A stretch of DNA of 64,000 bases from Streptomyces sp. B21-083. Its GTDB lineage: Bacteria > Actinomycetota > Actinomycetes > Streptomycetales > Streptomycetaceae. The position numbers were made by a program, and so were the translations under genes. Where the stretch lies: the NCBI RefSeq assembly GCF_036898825.1, contig NZ_JARUND010000002.1, positions 496,001-560,000 of the forward strand. Reading direction: 5' to 3'. This document shows positions 35,342 through 44,415 of the stretch, in pieces. Under the pieces are notes generated by a model. That model searched no databases and was not told the DNA's origin. It saw only the letters and a list, made by a program, of their open reading frames with translations. Within the stretch, counting starts at the first letter, position 1; each line of letters starts with the position of its first letter.

Positions 35342-36169
35342 ATGAACGGGGAACTCGGAGACTTTCTGCGCTCGCGCCGCGCCCGCATCCAGCCCGAGGA
35401 ACTGGGGCTTGCCTCCCACGGGCGACGCCGCGTGCCCGGGCTGCGCCGCGAGGAGGTGGCGCAGTTGGCGGGGGTGAGCGTCGACTACTACATCCGCCTG
35501 GAGCAGGGACGTGGACCCTCCGTGTCGGACGCCGTGCTGGACGCCGTCGCGCGTGTCCTGCGGCTGGACGAGACCGAGCACGCCTACCTGCGTACGGTGG
35601 CCAGGCCGCCCGGCAAGGACAAGGCCCTCCGCTCCACCGCGCCCCGCGTGCGCCCCGGCGTGCAGCTGCTGCTGGACAGCATGGACCGCGCACCGGCGTT
35701 CGTCCTGGGCCGCCGCATGGAGGTCCTGGCCTGGAACACCCTCGGTGACGCGGTGAACGGCTTCAGCCGGATGGCCCTCAGTGTCCGCAACGTCGCCCGC
35801 TATGCCTTCCTCGACCCCGCCGCGCGTGATCTGTACCCCGACTGGCCCGCGGTGGCCGCCCAGACCGTCGCCCATCTGCGGCTGAACGCCGGCCATCACC
35901 GCGACGACCGCGCGCTGAGTGCCCTCGTCGGTGAACTCTCCGTCAAGAGCGAGGAGTTCCGCCGCCTGTGGGCCGACCACCAGGTCGCGCTGTGCATGTA
36001 CGGCGTCAAGCGCCTCCAGCACCCGGTCGCGGGCCTGCTGACCCTCCCGTACGAGACGCTGGCCGTGCCGTCGGACCCCGATCAGACCCTCGTGGTCTAC
36101 ACGCCGGAGCCGGCTTCGGAGACGGCGGAGAGGCTGGCGCTCCTGGGGAGCTGGGCCACCGCCCGCTGA
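35342..36169 (+). CDS. XRE-family regulator with MmyB-like ligand-binding domain
   Basis: 275 residues. The N-terminal helix-turn-helix is typical of this Streptomyces family (LGDFLRSRRARIQPEE, RRVPGLRREEVAQLAGVSVDYYIRLEQGR). The rest (about 105-270) is the MmyB-like PAS-type domain (GRRMEVLAWN, LWADHQVA) that binds a fatty-acid-like ligand in characterised members. ATG 35342 has no ribosome site, so a leaderless message is likely. It faces the SDR gene across 148 bp and probably regulates it. Confidence 0.9.
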   Translation: MNGELGDFLRSRRARIQPEELGLASHGRRRVPGLRREEVAQLAGVSVDYYIRLEQGRGPSVSDAVLDAVARVLRLDETEHAYLRTVARPPGKDKALRSTAPRVRPGVQLLLDSMDRAPAFVLGRRMEVLAWNTLGDAVNGFSRMALSVRNVARYAFLDPAARDLYPDWPAVAAQTVAHLRLNAGHHRDDRALSALVGELSVKSEEFRRLWADHQVALCMYGVKRLQHPVAGLLTLPYETLAVPSDPDQTLVVYTPEPASETAERLALLGSWATAR

Positions 36170-36254
36170 GCCGCTGGTCCTCGGTCAGCACGTGGAGCTG
36201 ACACATGACGGACCCGGCGCAGGGGCGACCCTGGGGACTGGAGGGGCCGGGAGG

Positions 36255-36457
36255 TCAGGTTCGGCGGCGTCTGGCGATGGTGCAGCCGATCAAGGCGGTG
36301 CCGACAGCGACGAGGCCCAGACCGGCGGCTGTTTCGGCAGATCCTGAAACGCGAAGTCACGGCAATCGAGGTCGGCTTGGGCATGTGCGATGCCTGACAG
36401 CGGTGCGAGTGCGGCGACGGCCAGGCATGCGCCAACCACCGTGTTACGACATCTCAT
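36255..36457 (-). pseudogene. Small secreted excalibur-like protein, frameshifted and internally deleted
   Basis: ATG 36457 has a strong GGGAGG site and opens a signal peptide (TVVGACLAVAALAPLSG, IAHAQA) followed by DLDCRDFAFQ, the start of an excalibur-type calcium-binding motif. The frame then runs into a stop, while another frame continues with a C-terminal membrane anchor (GLGLVAVGTALIGCTIARRRRT, stop at 36255). The middle, including the second Cys of the motif, is gone, so the gene is broken. Confidence 0.6.
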
Positions 36458-36560
36458 AGCGATCCTCCCGCTCGGTCACGTTCCCGCATCGACGTTATGG
36501 ACCGGGGGGTTTGGCGTGGTGCCCGGCGGGACGCCGGGACAGTCACTTCCAGATGGGCTG

Positions 36561-36658
36561 CGGGCAGGCACGCCCTCGGTGACACCGTCACCCTCCCGGT
36601 CCGCGACGAGGTGGCCGCGCTCGCCGTCAAGGTCCAGGACCACACTGGCTACGAATGA
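36561..36658 (+). pseudogene. Short C-terminal gene remnant, unrecognised
   Basis: The last 28 codons before TGA 36656 read ALGDTVTLPVRDEVAAL then AVKVQDHTGYE, which is more protein-like than the neighbouring frames. No start or upstream part remains, and the family is not recognised. Confidence 0.25.
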
Positions 36659-36692
36659 AACGAACACAGGCCCTGGCCGGGCAGCCCCGGGG

Positions 36693-37361
36693 TCAGTTGA
36701 GGCCGAGCTTGGCGAGCGCGGTGGTCCAGTCGATGACGATCGCCTGTTGTGCCTGCGTGAGGGTGACCTTGCCGGCGCAGACCGCAGTGTGCAGCTTTGT
36801 CTCCACCGGGTCCTTCGCGTTGTTGACCCCGCTGCCTTTCTTGTGGCCCGGGTCGGCGGGCTCTACCCACAAGTTGCGGTAGTCGTTGGGGTCGCCGCCG
36901 AGCTGCAGGCTGATCAAGTGGTCGTACTCGGCGTCGCGCATGCTCCCGGCGAAGCCGTAGGAGGCGGCGTTGAGCCTCTTCTCTTTGCCGGTTATGTACG
37001 TGGACGGCCTCACGCCGGACGTGTAGCCGCCCTTGCGGCAGATGGTCGACTTCAGGTTCGCCTGCGTGACGGCCGGGGAGATGGCGCCCGGCGTGCACTG
37101 GGGATCCTCCAGCGGCTCCCCCTTCTCGTACCGGTAGTGGCAGCTGGCCGCTGCGGGCTGCTGCTGCACCGTGTACTTCTTCTGCGGGCCGGCCCCCACC
37201 GCTATCGATCGGGCCCCGCCCTCGTCACCCGACGCAGGCGTCGGCGGCGCCCCAGCGCCGGATGACGAAGGGTCCGACGTACCCAGCGGAACGGACGAAC
37301 AGCCCGCCAGGAACAGGCAGGACAGCAGCACGGGCGAAGCGACGCGGCGGGTAAAGCGCAT
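36693..37361 (-). CDS. Secreted lipoprotein with HNH-like nuclease domain
   Basis: 222 residues. The signal ends in a lipobox (LFLAGCSS, Cys about 21) and an S/G/P-rich linker follows to about residue 60. The C-terminal domain has paired Cys residues (SCHYRY, PQCTPG, STICRKG, AVCAGK) and the core EYDHLISLQLGG...YRNLWVEP, whose D-H and N residues fit an HNH-type metal site. ATG 37361 has GAGGGG upstream. A homologous protein with a plain signal peptide is encoded at 54714-55238 in the same window. Nuclease activity is an inference; the HNH resemblance is short. Confidence 0.75.
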   Translation of the reverse strand: MRFTRRVASPVLLSCLFLAGCSSVPLGTSDPSSSGAGAPPTPASGDEGGARSIAVGAGPQKKYTVQQQPAAASCHYRYEKGEPLEDPQCTPGAISPAVTQANLKSTICRKGGYTSGVRPSTYITGKEKRLNAASYGFAGSMRDAEYDHLISLQLGGDPNDYRNLWVEPADPGHKKGSGVNNAKDPVETKLHTAVCAGKVTLTQAQQAIVIDWTTALAKLGLN

Positions 37362-37795
37362 GACGACCCCTCACGGGCAGGCGATGACTGAGCAGATGCT
37401 GCCCTACCGGAAATTCCGTACACCGGGCGGGGTGCCCGGGCGGGAGCACCCACGCCATCCGGCGAGGCGCGCTGCGGGCGTACCGGACCGTCGGCCGGCC
37501 AGGACGTCGCCGGGGTGGGGTCCGTGTCGAGTGTCGAGTGCAGGTGTCGACGAGGGGGAAATGCTGTGCTTCCGCTGACGTAGGGGGATGACGTGTCAGC
37601 ACTGACTTCACAACGGCCGCGGCCGCGTCGTCGGAAGAGTTCGGCGACCAGGCCACGCTCCGCCGCCGGCACGGTGACCGTCTCCCCGGCGCGAGACGCC
37701 CCCGGCACGCCTGCCGCATGCCCGCCGGAACCGCTCGTCCGTCGTACTCGTCTTGTGCGCTGACTGTGTGGGAGCAAGGAAAGCGGGGGAACGTC
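37362..37795. other. Divergent intergenic region, little recognised
   Basis: 434 bp between the HNH-like lipoprotein and the S8 protease. Its minus-strand frame (GETVTVPAAERGLVAELF) is faintly protein-like and could be decayed coding sequence. No clear operator or hairpin was seen. Confidence 0.3.
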
Positions 37796-38923
37796 GTGAT
37801 GCGGAACATGACGAGGGCCGGTCTCACGGTGATGGCCATCGGGGCCGTACTCGGGGCCTCTGCCTGCGGCGGCGACGCCGACGCGGCGGCGGGGGCCGGA
37901 AACGGGGGGACACTCCGCGCGCACGGCAAGGAGTCCCCCGTGCCGCCCGCCGGGGCCGGGGTGTCGTTCGACAAGGCGCCCGCGTCGGCCGGCATCGTGG
38001 GCACGTCGTCCGGAGCAGTGCGAAGCGCGGCGGCTTCGCTCACCCGGCACGTGCCGTGGAACCTGGACATTCTGGACCAGCGGTCGCGGCCCCTGAACGG
38101 AAAGCTCACCACCACCGCCACGGGCAAGGGCGTTCACGTCTATGTGATCGACACGGGGATGGACATCGCCCACACGGAGTTCGGCGGACGCGCCCACCTG
38201 GGCGCCGACTTCGTGGGCGCGGGGGACTCCGGCGACTGTTTCAGCGAGGACGGGATCGGCCACGGCACGTTCGTCGCGGGCGTCATCGGCGGGGCGAAGT
38301 ACGGGGTGGCGCCCAAGGCGCAACTCGTCCGGGTCCAGGGCATCCTGTGCGAGAGCGCGGGCGGCGGCTCCCCCGCCGCTGCCGAGGCCGCTCTGGTGAA
38401 GTCGGTCAAGTGGGTCACCGCGCACGCGCAGAAGCCCGCGGTGGTGAACATGTCTCTCAACCTCGGCCACCGGTCGGCGGCCCTGGAGTCCGCCGTGAAG
38501 AAGATGGTCGACGCGGGAATCCCGACGGTGGTGTCGGCCGGCAACTTCCATGACGACGCCTGCAAGCACTCCCCCGCCGGCGTCCCCGGCACCATCGTCG
38601 TGGCGGCCTCCACGACGAACGACCGCCCGTGGAGCGACGGCGGCTCCTACGGTTCCGGCTACGGACGGTGCGTGGACCTGTACGCCCCCGGCCAGAAGGT
38701 GACCGCCGCCCTCGCCGGCGGCGGCACGGTCACGGAGGAGGGCGGCGCGACGTCCTGGGCCGCACCCCATGCGACCGGCGTGATCGCCCTGTACCTGTCG
38801 GCCCACCCCCACGCCACGGCCGCCCAGGTCCACACCTGGCTGGACCACACAGCCACCCTCGGCGCCCTGCACGGCGTACGCTCCGACACCCCCAACCGGC
38901 TGCTCAACACCGGCGGCCTCTGA
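37796..38923 (+). CDS. Subtilisin-like serine protease (S8), probable lipoprotein
   Basis: 375 residues from GTG 37796 (ATG at 37799 also possible; GGGGGAA site). The signal ends in GASACGG, a lipobox, so the enzyme is probably tethered to the membrane. A short propeptide is followed by the S8 domain with the triad Asp in YVIDTGMD (about 118), His in GHGTFVAG (about 156) and Ser in GATSWAAPHATG (about 319). The usual GTSMA is changed to ATSWA, but the Ser is kept. Fungal proteinase-K-like order of motifs (PWNLDILDQR) is visible. It would degrade extracellular protein. Confidence 0.9.
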   Translation: MMRNMTRAGLTVMAIGAVLGASACGGDADAAAGAGNGGTLRAHGKESPVPPAGAGVSFDKAPASAGIVGTSSGAVRSAAASLTRHVPWNLDILDQRSRPLNGKLTTTATGKGVHVYVIDTGMDIAHTEFGGRAHLGADFVGAGDSGDCFSEDGIGHGTFVAGVIGGAKYGVAPKAQLVRVQGILCESAGGGSPAAAEAALVKSVKWVTAHAQKPAVVNMSLNLGHRSAALESAVKKMVDAGIPTVVSAGNFHDDACKHSPAGVPGTIVVAASTTNDRPWSDGGSYGSGYGRCVDLYAPGQKVTAALAGGGTVTEEGGATSWAAPHATGVIALYLSAHPHATAAQVHTWLDHTATLGALHGVRSDTPNRLLNTGGL

Positions 38924-39001
38924 CCGGGCCCGGTCGCACCTGCGAGGGGGGCGCGCCCCGGCGGGCGCTGCTCCTGTTCTCGTCGGCACCGTCAGTGACG
39001 C

Positions 39002-39234
39002 TCAGCGTCCGGTCGCCCCGAGGAACACCACCAGGTCGGCGATGACGAGCACGGCGGGCGGAGAGGAAGGTGGGCCCAGTCGTCGACCCGCCCCACGGCG
39101 AGCAACGAGCCGCCGCCGAGCAGCAACGCGACTACGGCGCCGGTGGCTGCGAGGGTCCACCGCGCGGCCTCCCTGCTGTCGGCAACGGAGGCCAGCGGCG
39201 CGGGATCTTCTGCAGCAACCCGCCGGTCGGCGCT
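39002..39234 (-). pseudogene. Remnant of a small membrane protein, frameshifted
   Basis: A frame with one convincing membrane span (ARWTLAATGAVVALLLGGG) continues to about 39064. The neighbouring frame then gives a second span (VLVIADLVVFLGATGR) to a stop at 39002. The change of frame suggests a broken two-span membrane protein, joined at its upstream end to a dehydrogenase remnant. The family is not recognised. Confidence 0.35.
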
Positions 39235-39247
39235 GTCGCCCTGTTGC

Positions 39248-39352
39248 TCCGGATGCGGTGGCGCCGATGATCGCGGCGGTGAGGTTTTCGATCTTCGGCT
39301 CGTGAACGTTCTCCACCCGGATGTCGCCGGAGGCGTGAAATAACGCGTTCCC
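39248..39352 (-). pseudogene. N-terminal remnant of a zinc-dependent alcohol dehydrogenase
   Basis: About 34 residues (ALFHASGDIRVENVHEP, then KIENLTAAIIGATASG) match the conserved start of medium-chain zinc alcohol dehydrogenases just up to the point where the first zinc ligand is expected. The rest is absent, replaced by an unrelated membrane-protein remnant. Confidence 0.5.
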
Positions 39353-39438
39353 TCCAATAGACGGAACGGTCGGCCACACCACGTCCGTGCCGACGCGGTG
39401 TGAGTACGGGGGGTGAGGGAGCCTGTGGCGGACCGGGC

Positions 39439-40383
39439 TCAGAAGACGAGCACCACTCGGCCGCGCAAGCCGCCCTGGGCGAGGAGGCGGTGGGCCTCGA
39501 CGGCCTGCTCGACGGGCAGGGTCCGGGCCACCCGCAGCGTCAGGCGGTCTTCCTCCGCGAGCTTACGCAGGCGTTCGAGGTGGGCGTGTTCGCGGGCGTA
39601 AGCAGCCACGAACGTCTGCTGGATCGTGACGCCGCGCTCACGCTCGGCGGTGGCGAGTTCTCCCATGGCCGAGGTGGCTACCCGGCCGCCGTCGCGTACG
39701 GCCCGGCCGGCGTCGGCGGCGATACCGGCACAGTCCACCAGCCCGTCCACGCCCTCCGGGGCGTGCTTGCGGACCTGGTCGGCGAAGTCCTCCCCGCGCG
39801 GGACGACGATGTCGGCACCCAGGTCCCGGACGAGCTGCTCGTCCTTGGGCGCGGCGTCGGCGATCACGCGAAGGCCGTCGGCCTTCGCCAGCTGCACGGC
39901 GTATCCGCCGACCGCGCCGGCGGCCCCGACCACCGCGACGGTCCCGTGAGCGGGCATGGCGAGCAGGTCCAGAGCCATCCGTGCGGTCAGCCCGTTCATC
40001 GCCAGCGTGGCGGCCTGCGCGTCGCTGGCCCCCTGTGGGGCGAGCACGACGGAGTCCGCCGGGACGACCAGGTACTCGGCGTAGGCACCGTGGGTGCCGG
40101 AGGTCACGGCGATCACCGAGACCCGGTCACCGACACTGACGCCGGTCTGCACGCCGGAGCCGACCTGGTCGACGATCCCGGCCGCTTCCATGCCCGGCAC
40201 ATACGGGGGCTCCGCATCGTCGACGAACACGTACCCCTGGCGCACCATCGCGTCGATCGGGTTGACCGTCGCGGCGCTCACCCGGATCCGGATCTCTCCC
40301 GCGCCCGCCTCGGGCACCGGAAGCTCCAGAAGACGCAAGGATTCGGGTCCGCCGAACTCACTCACACCAATGGCTTTCATCAC
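39439..40383 (-). CDS. Quinone oxidoreductase-like NADP-dependent MDR
   Basis: 314 residues of the zinc-free medium-chain reductase group: N-terminal ATVNPIDAMVRQG, PYVPGMEAAGIV, and the NADPH motif VVGAAGAVGGYAVQLA (about 150-165). It lacks the structural-zinc Cys cluster. GTG 40383 or ATG 40380 follow GGAGGG. It reduces quinones or enones with NADPH. It is divergent from a broken flavodoxin-like gene, which could have been a partner in redox defence. Confidence 0.9.
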   Translation of the reverse strand: MMKAIGVSEFGGPESLRLLELPVPEAGAGEIRIRVSAATVNPIDAMVRQGYVFVDDAEPPYVPGMEAAGIVDQVGSGVQTGVSVGDRVSVIAVTSGTHGAYAEYLVVPADSVVLAPQGASDAQAATLAMNGLTARMALDLLAMPAHGTVAVVGAAGAVGGYAVQLAKADGLRVIADAAPKDEQLVRDLGADIVVPRGEDFADQVRKHAPEGVDGLVDCAGIAADAGRAVRDGGRVATSAMGELATAERERGVTIQQTFVAAYAREHAHLERLRKLAEEDRLTLRVARTLPVEQAVEAHRLLAQGGLRGRVVLVF

Positions 40384-40505
40384 GCCATGCCCTCCATGAA
40401 TTCCCCTGCGCAGCCAGTGCGCCTGACGTCACCAAGAATGCCCTTGGGGAAGATTCCCCGCCTGACGGGGCACGCCGAAACGCCATTTGCGAGGAACAGA
40501 AAGTA

Positions 40506-40760
40506 ATGCGTCAGTCGAGTCGCTCACTGGTCGCTATCGCTTCTCACTCCGGCCAGGGTCACACCGCCGTCCTCACCATCACCGACGCGCCGTGGACCCC
40601 GCTCGACGGCGAACGCCATCTTCGGCGCGCCACCTACCTGGGCTCCGCCTCCGCCGCCGGCTTCACCGACTCCGGCGCCAAGAACGGCGCCGAGTCCTCC
40701 ACCCTGAGCTGCTTCGCCACGCTGGTCCAGTGCATGCCGTGCTTGCCGGCCAGGTCAGCC
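40506..40760 (+). pseudogene. WrbA/flavodoxin-like NAD(P)H oxidoreductase, degraded
   Basis: ATG 40506 opens a frame starting SLVAIASHSGQGHTAVL, the FMN-phosphate loop of flavodoxin-like proteins. Further on, RATYLGSASAAGFTDSGAK matches the second FMN region, but the stretch between is far too short, and the sequence after about 40690 loses resemblance. Internal deletion and frameshifts have destroyed the gene. It is divergent from the quinone oxidoreductase. Confidence 0.55.
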
Positions 40761-40867
40761 GACAAGAAGACCGCGGCCGACCGGGAGCCCGGATGCCGAC
40801 ACCGGTGGTGCGTTCTGACCATGCGTCGTTCGAGGCCATGGACGCCGCACCGGTGTCGAAGGGTGCC

Positions 40868-42244
40868 CTACGGTTTCATCGAAGGGGGCTCGTTTCTCTT
40901 AAGTCCGGCTTGGCCGGGCCTGCAGACGGTGACGGTCGTGGTGTTGGTGGCCGTGGTGCCCTTCGAGTTGATCAGTTCGGCCCGGTACACGTAGGTGCCG
41001 TCGGGCTTGTCCGTGAAGGTCGTCTCGACCGACTGCGAAGTGCCTCTGACCGTGTCGGGCACCCGTGCGGAGACGAGCTTGCCGTTCTCGTACAGGCGGT
41101 AGAAGCTGCTCCGGGTCCCGTGCCGGAGGTTCATCGTGACGCTGTAGTCGCCGTCGTGGCGGCCGTGCGTCCGTCTGCTGGTGTTCGAGAGGGTGCCGGC
41201 GCCCGGTGCCGAAGTGTTCTGGACGAAGCTCCGCAGCGAGTCCCGCACGGCGAAGTAGGCCGGCTTGGGGTTGTAGTCCTCGTCGTACATGAGCGGCTTC
41301 GCGCCGGGCAGCCAGGTGTAGGCGTGCTTGTCGGTGAAACCCCAGAAGCTGATGTCCCGGATTCCGGCCGCCAGCGCCTCGGCGACGATGTCCCCGTAGA
41401 TCTGCGTCTGCTGGTCGACGTCGTAGGTGTGCACATCGAGTTCGGTGATGGCGACGTCGAGTCCGAGAGCGTGGTAGGAGTTCGCCATCTGCGTGATGAC
41501 CCCGGGCTCGGGCCCCGCCTGGGTCTCGTGCATCTCAAGGCCCACGCCGTCGATGGGGACGCCGTCGGCGACCAGACCGGCAACGAGGTCGTAGAGCTCC
41601 TGACGCTTCTCCGGGGAGAACTCCACCAGGGATTCGTTGATGAACAGCTTGGCCTCGGGATCGGCGGCGTGCGCGATGCGGAATGCTTCCGCGATGTAGT
41701 CCGCGCCGAGAACCTTGTAGAAGTCGTTGTGCACCAGGCCCGTTCCGCCCTCGATGGAGAACGGCTCGGTCACGACGTCCCACCGGTTTATCTTGCCGGC
41801 GTAGCGGTCCATGATCGTGTTGAAGTGGGTGTTCATGACCGTGCGGAGTTTGTCCGGGTCGGTGATCGCGGTCACGTAGTCCGGGTTGCAGCAGCCTGAG
41901 ATGAGGCCGTGCCCCTTGACCACCATGTGGTTGTCTTCCGCGAAGCGGACCAGCCGGTCGAGACCGGCGAAGTCGAAGCTGCCTTCGTGGGGTTGGACGA
42001 AGTTCCACTTGAGCTCGTTCTCGGGCGACAGGCTGTTGAACTGATCCGCCAGGACCTCGCCGAACTGAGGTTCGTCGAGGTAGTTGGGGTTGATCGCCCC
42101 GGACCCGATGAGGATCCCCTCGCGCGCCGCCAGTTCGCGGAGCGTGGGGGACGAACTGGCTGAGGCGTCGGCGACTGGCACGGCCGCCGTCGCCAGTCCC
42201 ATGGTTACGGTTGCGAGCGCCGCAACGATGCGGTGCGTTCTCAT
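40868..42244 (-). CDS. Secreted GH10 glycoside hydrolase, divergent; candidate tomatinase-type saponinase or xylanase
   Basis: 458 residues. Signal peptide 1-29 (ALATVTMGLATAAVPVADASA). The GH10 barrel spans about 32-340: ENELKWNFVQPHEGSFDF is the family hallmark, the acid Glu lies in WDVVTEPF (about 158; usually WDVVNEAF) and the nucleophile in VAITELDVHTY (about 268). The usual GHTLVWH loop reads KGHGLISGCCNPDYV, so the conserved Trp and His of the xylose-binding subsite are absent. A C-terminal Ig-like domain (about 365-450) follows. Start ATG 42244 is placed before the signal; GCGAGG lies upstream. Linked to GH1, a sugar importer and two GH3 genes, this resembles tomatinase loci (TomA is GH10) of Clavibacter and Streptomyces scabies. 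An endo-xylanase remains possible. Confidence 0.8.
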   Translation of the reverse strand: MRTHRIVAALATVTMGLATAAVPVADASASSSPTLRELAAREGILIGSGAINPNYLDEPQFGEVLADQFNSLSPENELKWNFVQPHEGSFDFAGLDRLVRFAEDNHMVVKGHGLISGCCNPDYVTAITDPDKLRTVMNTHFNTIMDRYAGKINRWDVVTEPFSIEGGTGLVHNDFYKVLGADYIAEAFRIAHAADPEAKLFINESLVEFSPEKRQELYDLVAGLVADGVPIDGVGLEMHETQAGPEPGVITQMANSYHALGLDVAITELDVHTYDVDQQTQIYGDIVAEALAAGIRDISFWGFTDKHAYTWLPGAKPLMYDEDYNPKPAYFAVRDSLRSFVQNTSAPGAGTLSNTSRRTHGRHDGDYSVTMNLRHGTRSSFYRLYENGKLVSARVPDTVRGTSQSVETTFTDKPDGTYVYRAELINSKGTTATNTTTVTVCRPGQAGLKRNEPPSMKP

Positions 42245-42482
42245 TGAATGGTGCCTCGCCTTCATGTGTGATGGATGTCCCGAGAGCGCGGCAGCGCGCC
42301 GGGGTACGGGGTGATTCGCGGGAGGCGGGATCGCCGGCAGGGTTCGGCCGGGGGCCGCCGCTCGGGGTTCGCCGACTGCGGGAACCGACCTGGCCAGTGC
42401 TGCGTCGGGCACATCGTCGCCGTATGACTTCCTCATGTGGCCCCGACGTCGTGAAGGGTCCGTCCGGACCCACCGGGTCATC

Positions 42483-43916
42483 TCACTGGTTGGCGAGGAC
42501 CGGGATGACCTTCGTCGTGCAGAGCTCGGAGAGCCAGTGCGCGCTCAGCTTCGGAATGCGTTCCTGAGTCTCGTAGTCGACGCGGATGATTCCGAAGCGA
42601 GGGCCGTAGCCTTCGGCCCATTCGAAGTTGTCGAGCAGCGACCACACGATATATCCGACGACGTTCGCGCCGAGTTCCCGAGCGCGGTGGGTCGCCGTTG
42701 CGTGATCGATGAGGAACTGCGTCCGGTCGCGATCCAGGACCACGCGCTGTCCGTTGGATTCGCTGACCGCATCCGCGAATGCCGCGCCGTTCTCCATGAC
42801 CATGATGGGCAACTCGGGGAACTCCTTCGAGAGGGCGACCAGGTGGTCCTCCAGCCCTCGTGGCTCGATTCCCCAGTCCATGGCCGTTCGCTCCAGATCG
42901 TCGCGGCGAACGATTTCGATGCGCTCCGAGCCCGGAAAGGCGGTGCCTCCAGTGGCTTCGGTGGCGGGGTCGAAGTCCGGCCTCACGCGTACGTGCATGA
43001 CCTCGTAGTAGTTGACCCCGAGCAGGTCGATCGGTTGATGGCAGATCTCCACGTCGCCCGGGTGCACGAAGCTCCAGTCGGTGAAGGTCCGGGTGTCGTC
43101 GAGGAGGTCGGCCGGGTACTCCCCGCGGAGCATCGGCCCCGTGAAGACGCGGTTGGCCACGGCGTCGAAGCGACGCGCGGCCTCGGCGTCCTCCGGGGTC
43201 TCGGCTTCGATGCGGAAGACGTTCAGCACAACGGAGATCTGAGCGTCGGGGTGCTTCACGGTTCGCCGCAGTGCCGCCACCGCGAGCCCGTGCGAGAGGT
43301 TGAGATGATGTGCGGCCTTGAGTGCGTCCGCGTGGCTCTTCACACCGGGCGCGAACGCACCGCTGCCGTACCCGGCGAACGAGTTGTTCCACGGCTCGTT
43401 GTGCGTCGACCACATGGCGACCCGGTCTCCGAAGGCGGCGCCCACGATCTCCGCGTACCGCTCGAAGGCGAAGGCGGTCTCGCGTCCCCGCCAGCCGCCG
43501 TAGCGGTCCTCCAGTGCCTGCGGGAGATCCCAGTGGTTCAGCGTCACGATCGGTGTGATTCCGCGTGCGAGCAGGCCGTCGATGAGCCTCTGGTAGAACG
43601 CCAGGCCCTCTGGATTGACTTCGCCTTCACCCGTGGGCATCACACGCGGCCAGGAGATGGAGAACCGGTAGGCGTCGAGGCTGAGGGAGGCCATCAGGTC
43701 GAGATCGGTCTCGACCTGGTGATAGTGGTCGGCGGCGACGTCACCGGTTGCGCCCTGGGCGGTCTTTCCCGGCGTGCGGCTGAAGGTGTCCCAGATGGAC
43801 GGCCCCCGTCCGCCCTCGTCCGCGCCGCCTTCGATCTGGTAGGCGGCGGTCGCGGCGCCGAGGATGAAGTCGGGCGGGAACGTCAGATGCCCGCGAGCGA
43901 ACAAGTCGCAAGTCAT
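42483..43916 (-). CDS. GH1 beta-glucosidase family protein
   Basis: 477 residues, the full GH1 barrel without signal peptide, so cytoplasmic. Visible motifs are FILGAATAAYQIEGG at the N-terminus, the acid/base in STHNEPWN (about 172) and the nucleophile in MVMENGAAF (about 374), followed by the substrate-site WSLLDNFEWAEGY. ATG 43916 has GAGAGG nine bases upstream. It probably cleaves beta-glucosyl or beta-galactosyl residues of imported oligosaccharides. A 12-mer shared with the promoter of the ABC importer lies 38-49 bp upstream, so both are probably under the local TetR protein. The GH10 gene follows on the same strand after 238 bp. Confidence 0.93.
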   Translation of the reverse strand: MTCDLFARGHLTFPPDFILGAATAAYQIEGGADEGGRGPSIWDTFSRTPGKTAQGATGDVAADHYHQVETDLDLMASLSLDAYRFSISWPRVMPTGEGEVNPEGLAFYQRLIDGLLARGITPIVTLNHWDLPQALEDRYGGWRGRETAFAFERYAEIVGAAFGDRVAMWSTHNEPWNNSFAGYGSGAFAPGVKSHADALKAAHHLNLSHGLAVAALRRTVKHPDAQISVVLNVFRIEAETPEDAEAARRFDAVANRVFTGPMLRGEYPADLLDDTRTFTDWSFVHPGDVEICHQPIDLLGVNYYEVMHVRVRPDFDPATEATGGTAFPGSERIEIVRRDDLERTAMDWGIEPRGLEDHLVALSKEFPELPIMVMENGAAFADAVSESNGQRVVLDRDRTQFLIDHATATHRARELGANVVGYIVWSLLDNFEWAEGYGPRFGIIRVDYETQERIPKLSAHWLSELCTTKVIPVLANQ

Positions 43917-44415
43917 AAATCAGCCTCTCTGGTGACGTGGCGCCAAAACCTAACACCTGAACTGTAATCAGCACAGGGGCTGAACGAACTCTGGCGTCTC
44001 GTCCCCGGAGGGCCCTCACGCGGCGGCCGGTGTCCGGCGGCATCACAGCTGATCAGGGACGCGTGGGGTTCGTTGGTTGAAGGGCATGACCGAGCGCCGT
44101 GGGTGGGCGTGAACGGCCTTCCTTGAGGCGTGCCGCTCCAGCGAGTCGGAGCCTGGGGGCACTGAAGAGCGCACGTATGGGCGCAGGCGCGTGAGGTTCT
44201 CCGCGAGCGCGAACCCCATCGCCGCCGGCGCGCTCCCACCCCGTGCGTCAGGGGCTGCGCGCACACATGACCATGAGAAGGCAGGCTGCACGGCCCCCTT
44301 GCAGGGTCCCCGCGTGCGTCGGCGGTCCTGCCTCAGTTCCCTGCGCCCGCGATCGTTGGCCAGCTCGTCAGGTAACGAGCCCGACGTCGCCTGCGCCGTC
44401 GACGTCGACCGGCAT
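43917..44415. other. Intergenic region between GH1 and the TetR gene
   Basis: 499 bp. Apart from the operator-like 12-mer at 43954-43965 I see nothing recognisable; a minus-strand frame of about 80 codons (44043-44291) has no family resemblance. Confidence 0.4.
43954..43965 (-). promoter_or_regulatory. Shared operator-like box CACCTGAACTGT upstream of GH1
   Basis: It matches CACGTGAACTGT at 45144-45155 in 11 of 12 bases. It lies 38-49 bp upstream of the GH1 start, where a repressor would overlap the promoter. The matching base order is on the plus strand, although the gene is on the minus strand. Confidence 0.5.

Noticed and set aside
44043..44291. Minus-strand frame of 82 codons between GH1 and TetR
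   Set aside because: No ribosome site, no recognisable motif, basic low-complexity composition; I considered a transposase remnant but found no support.
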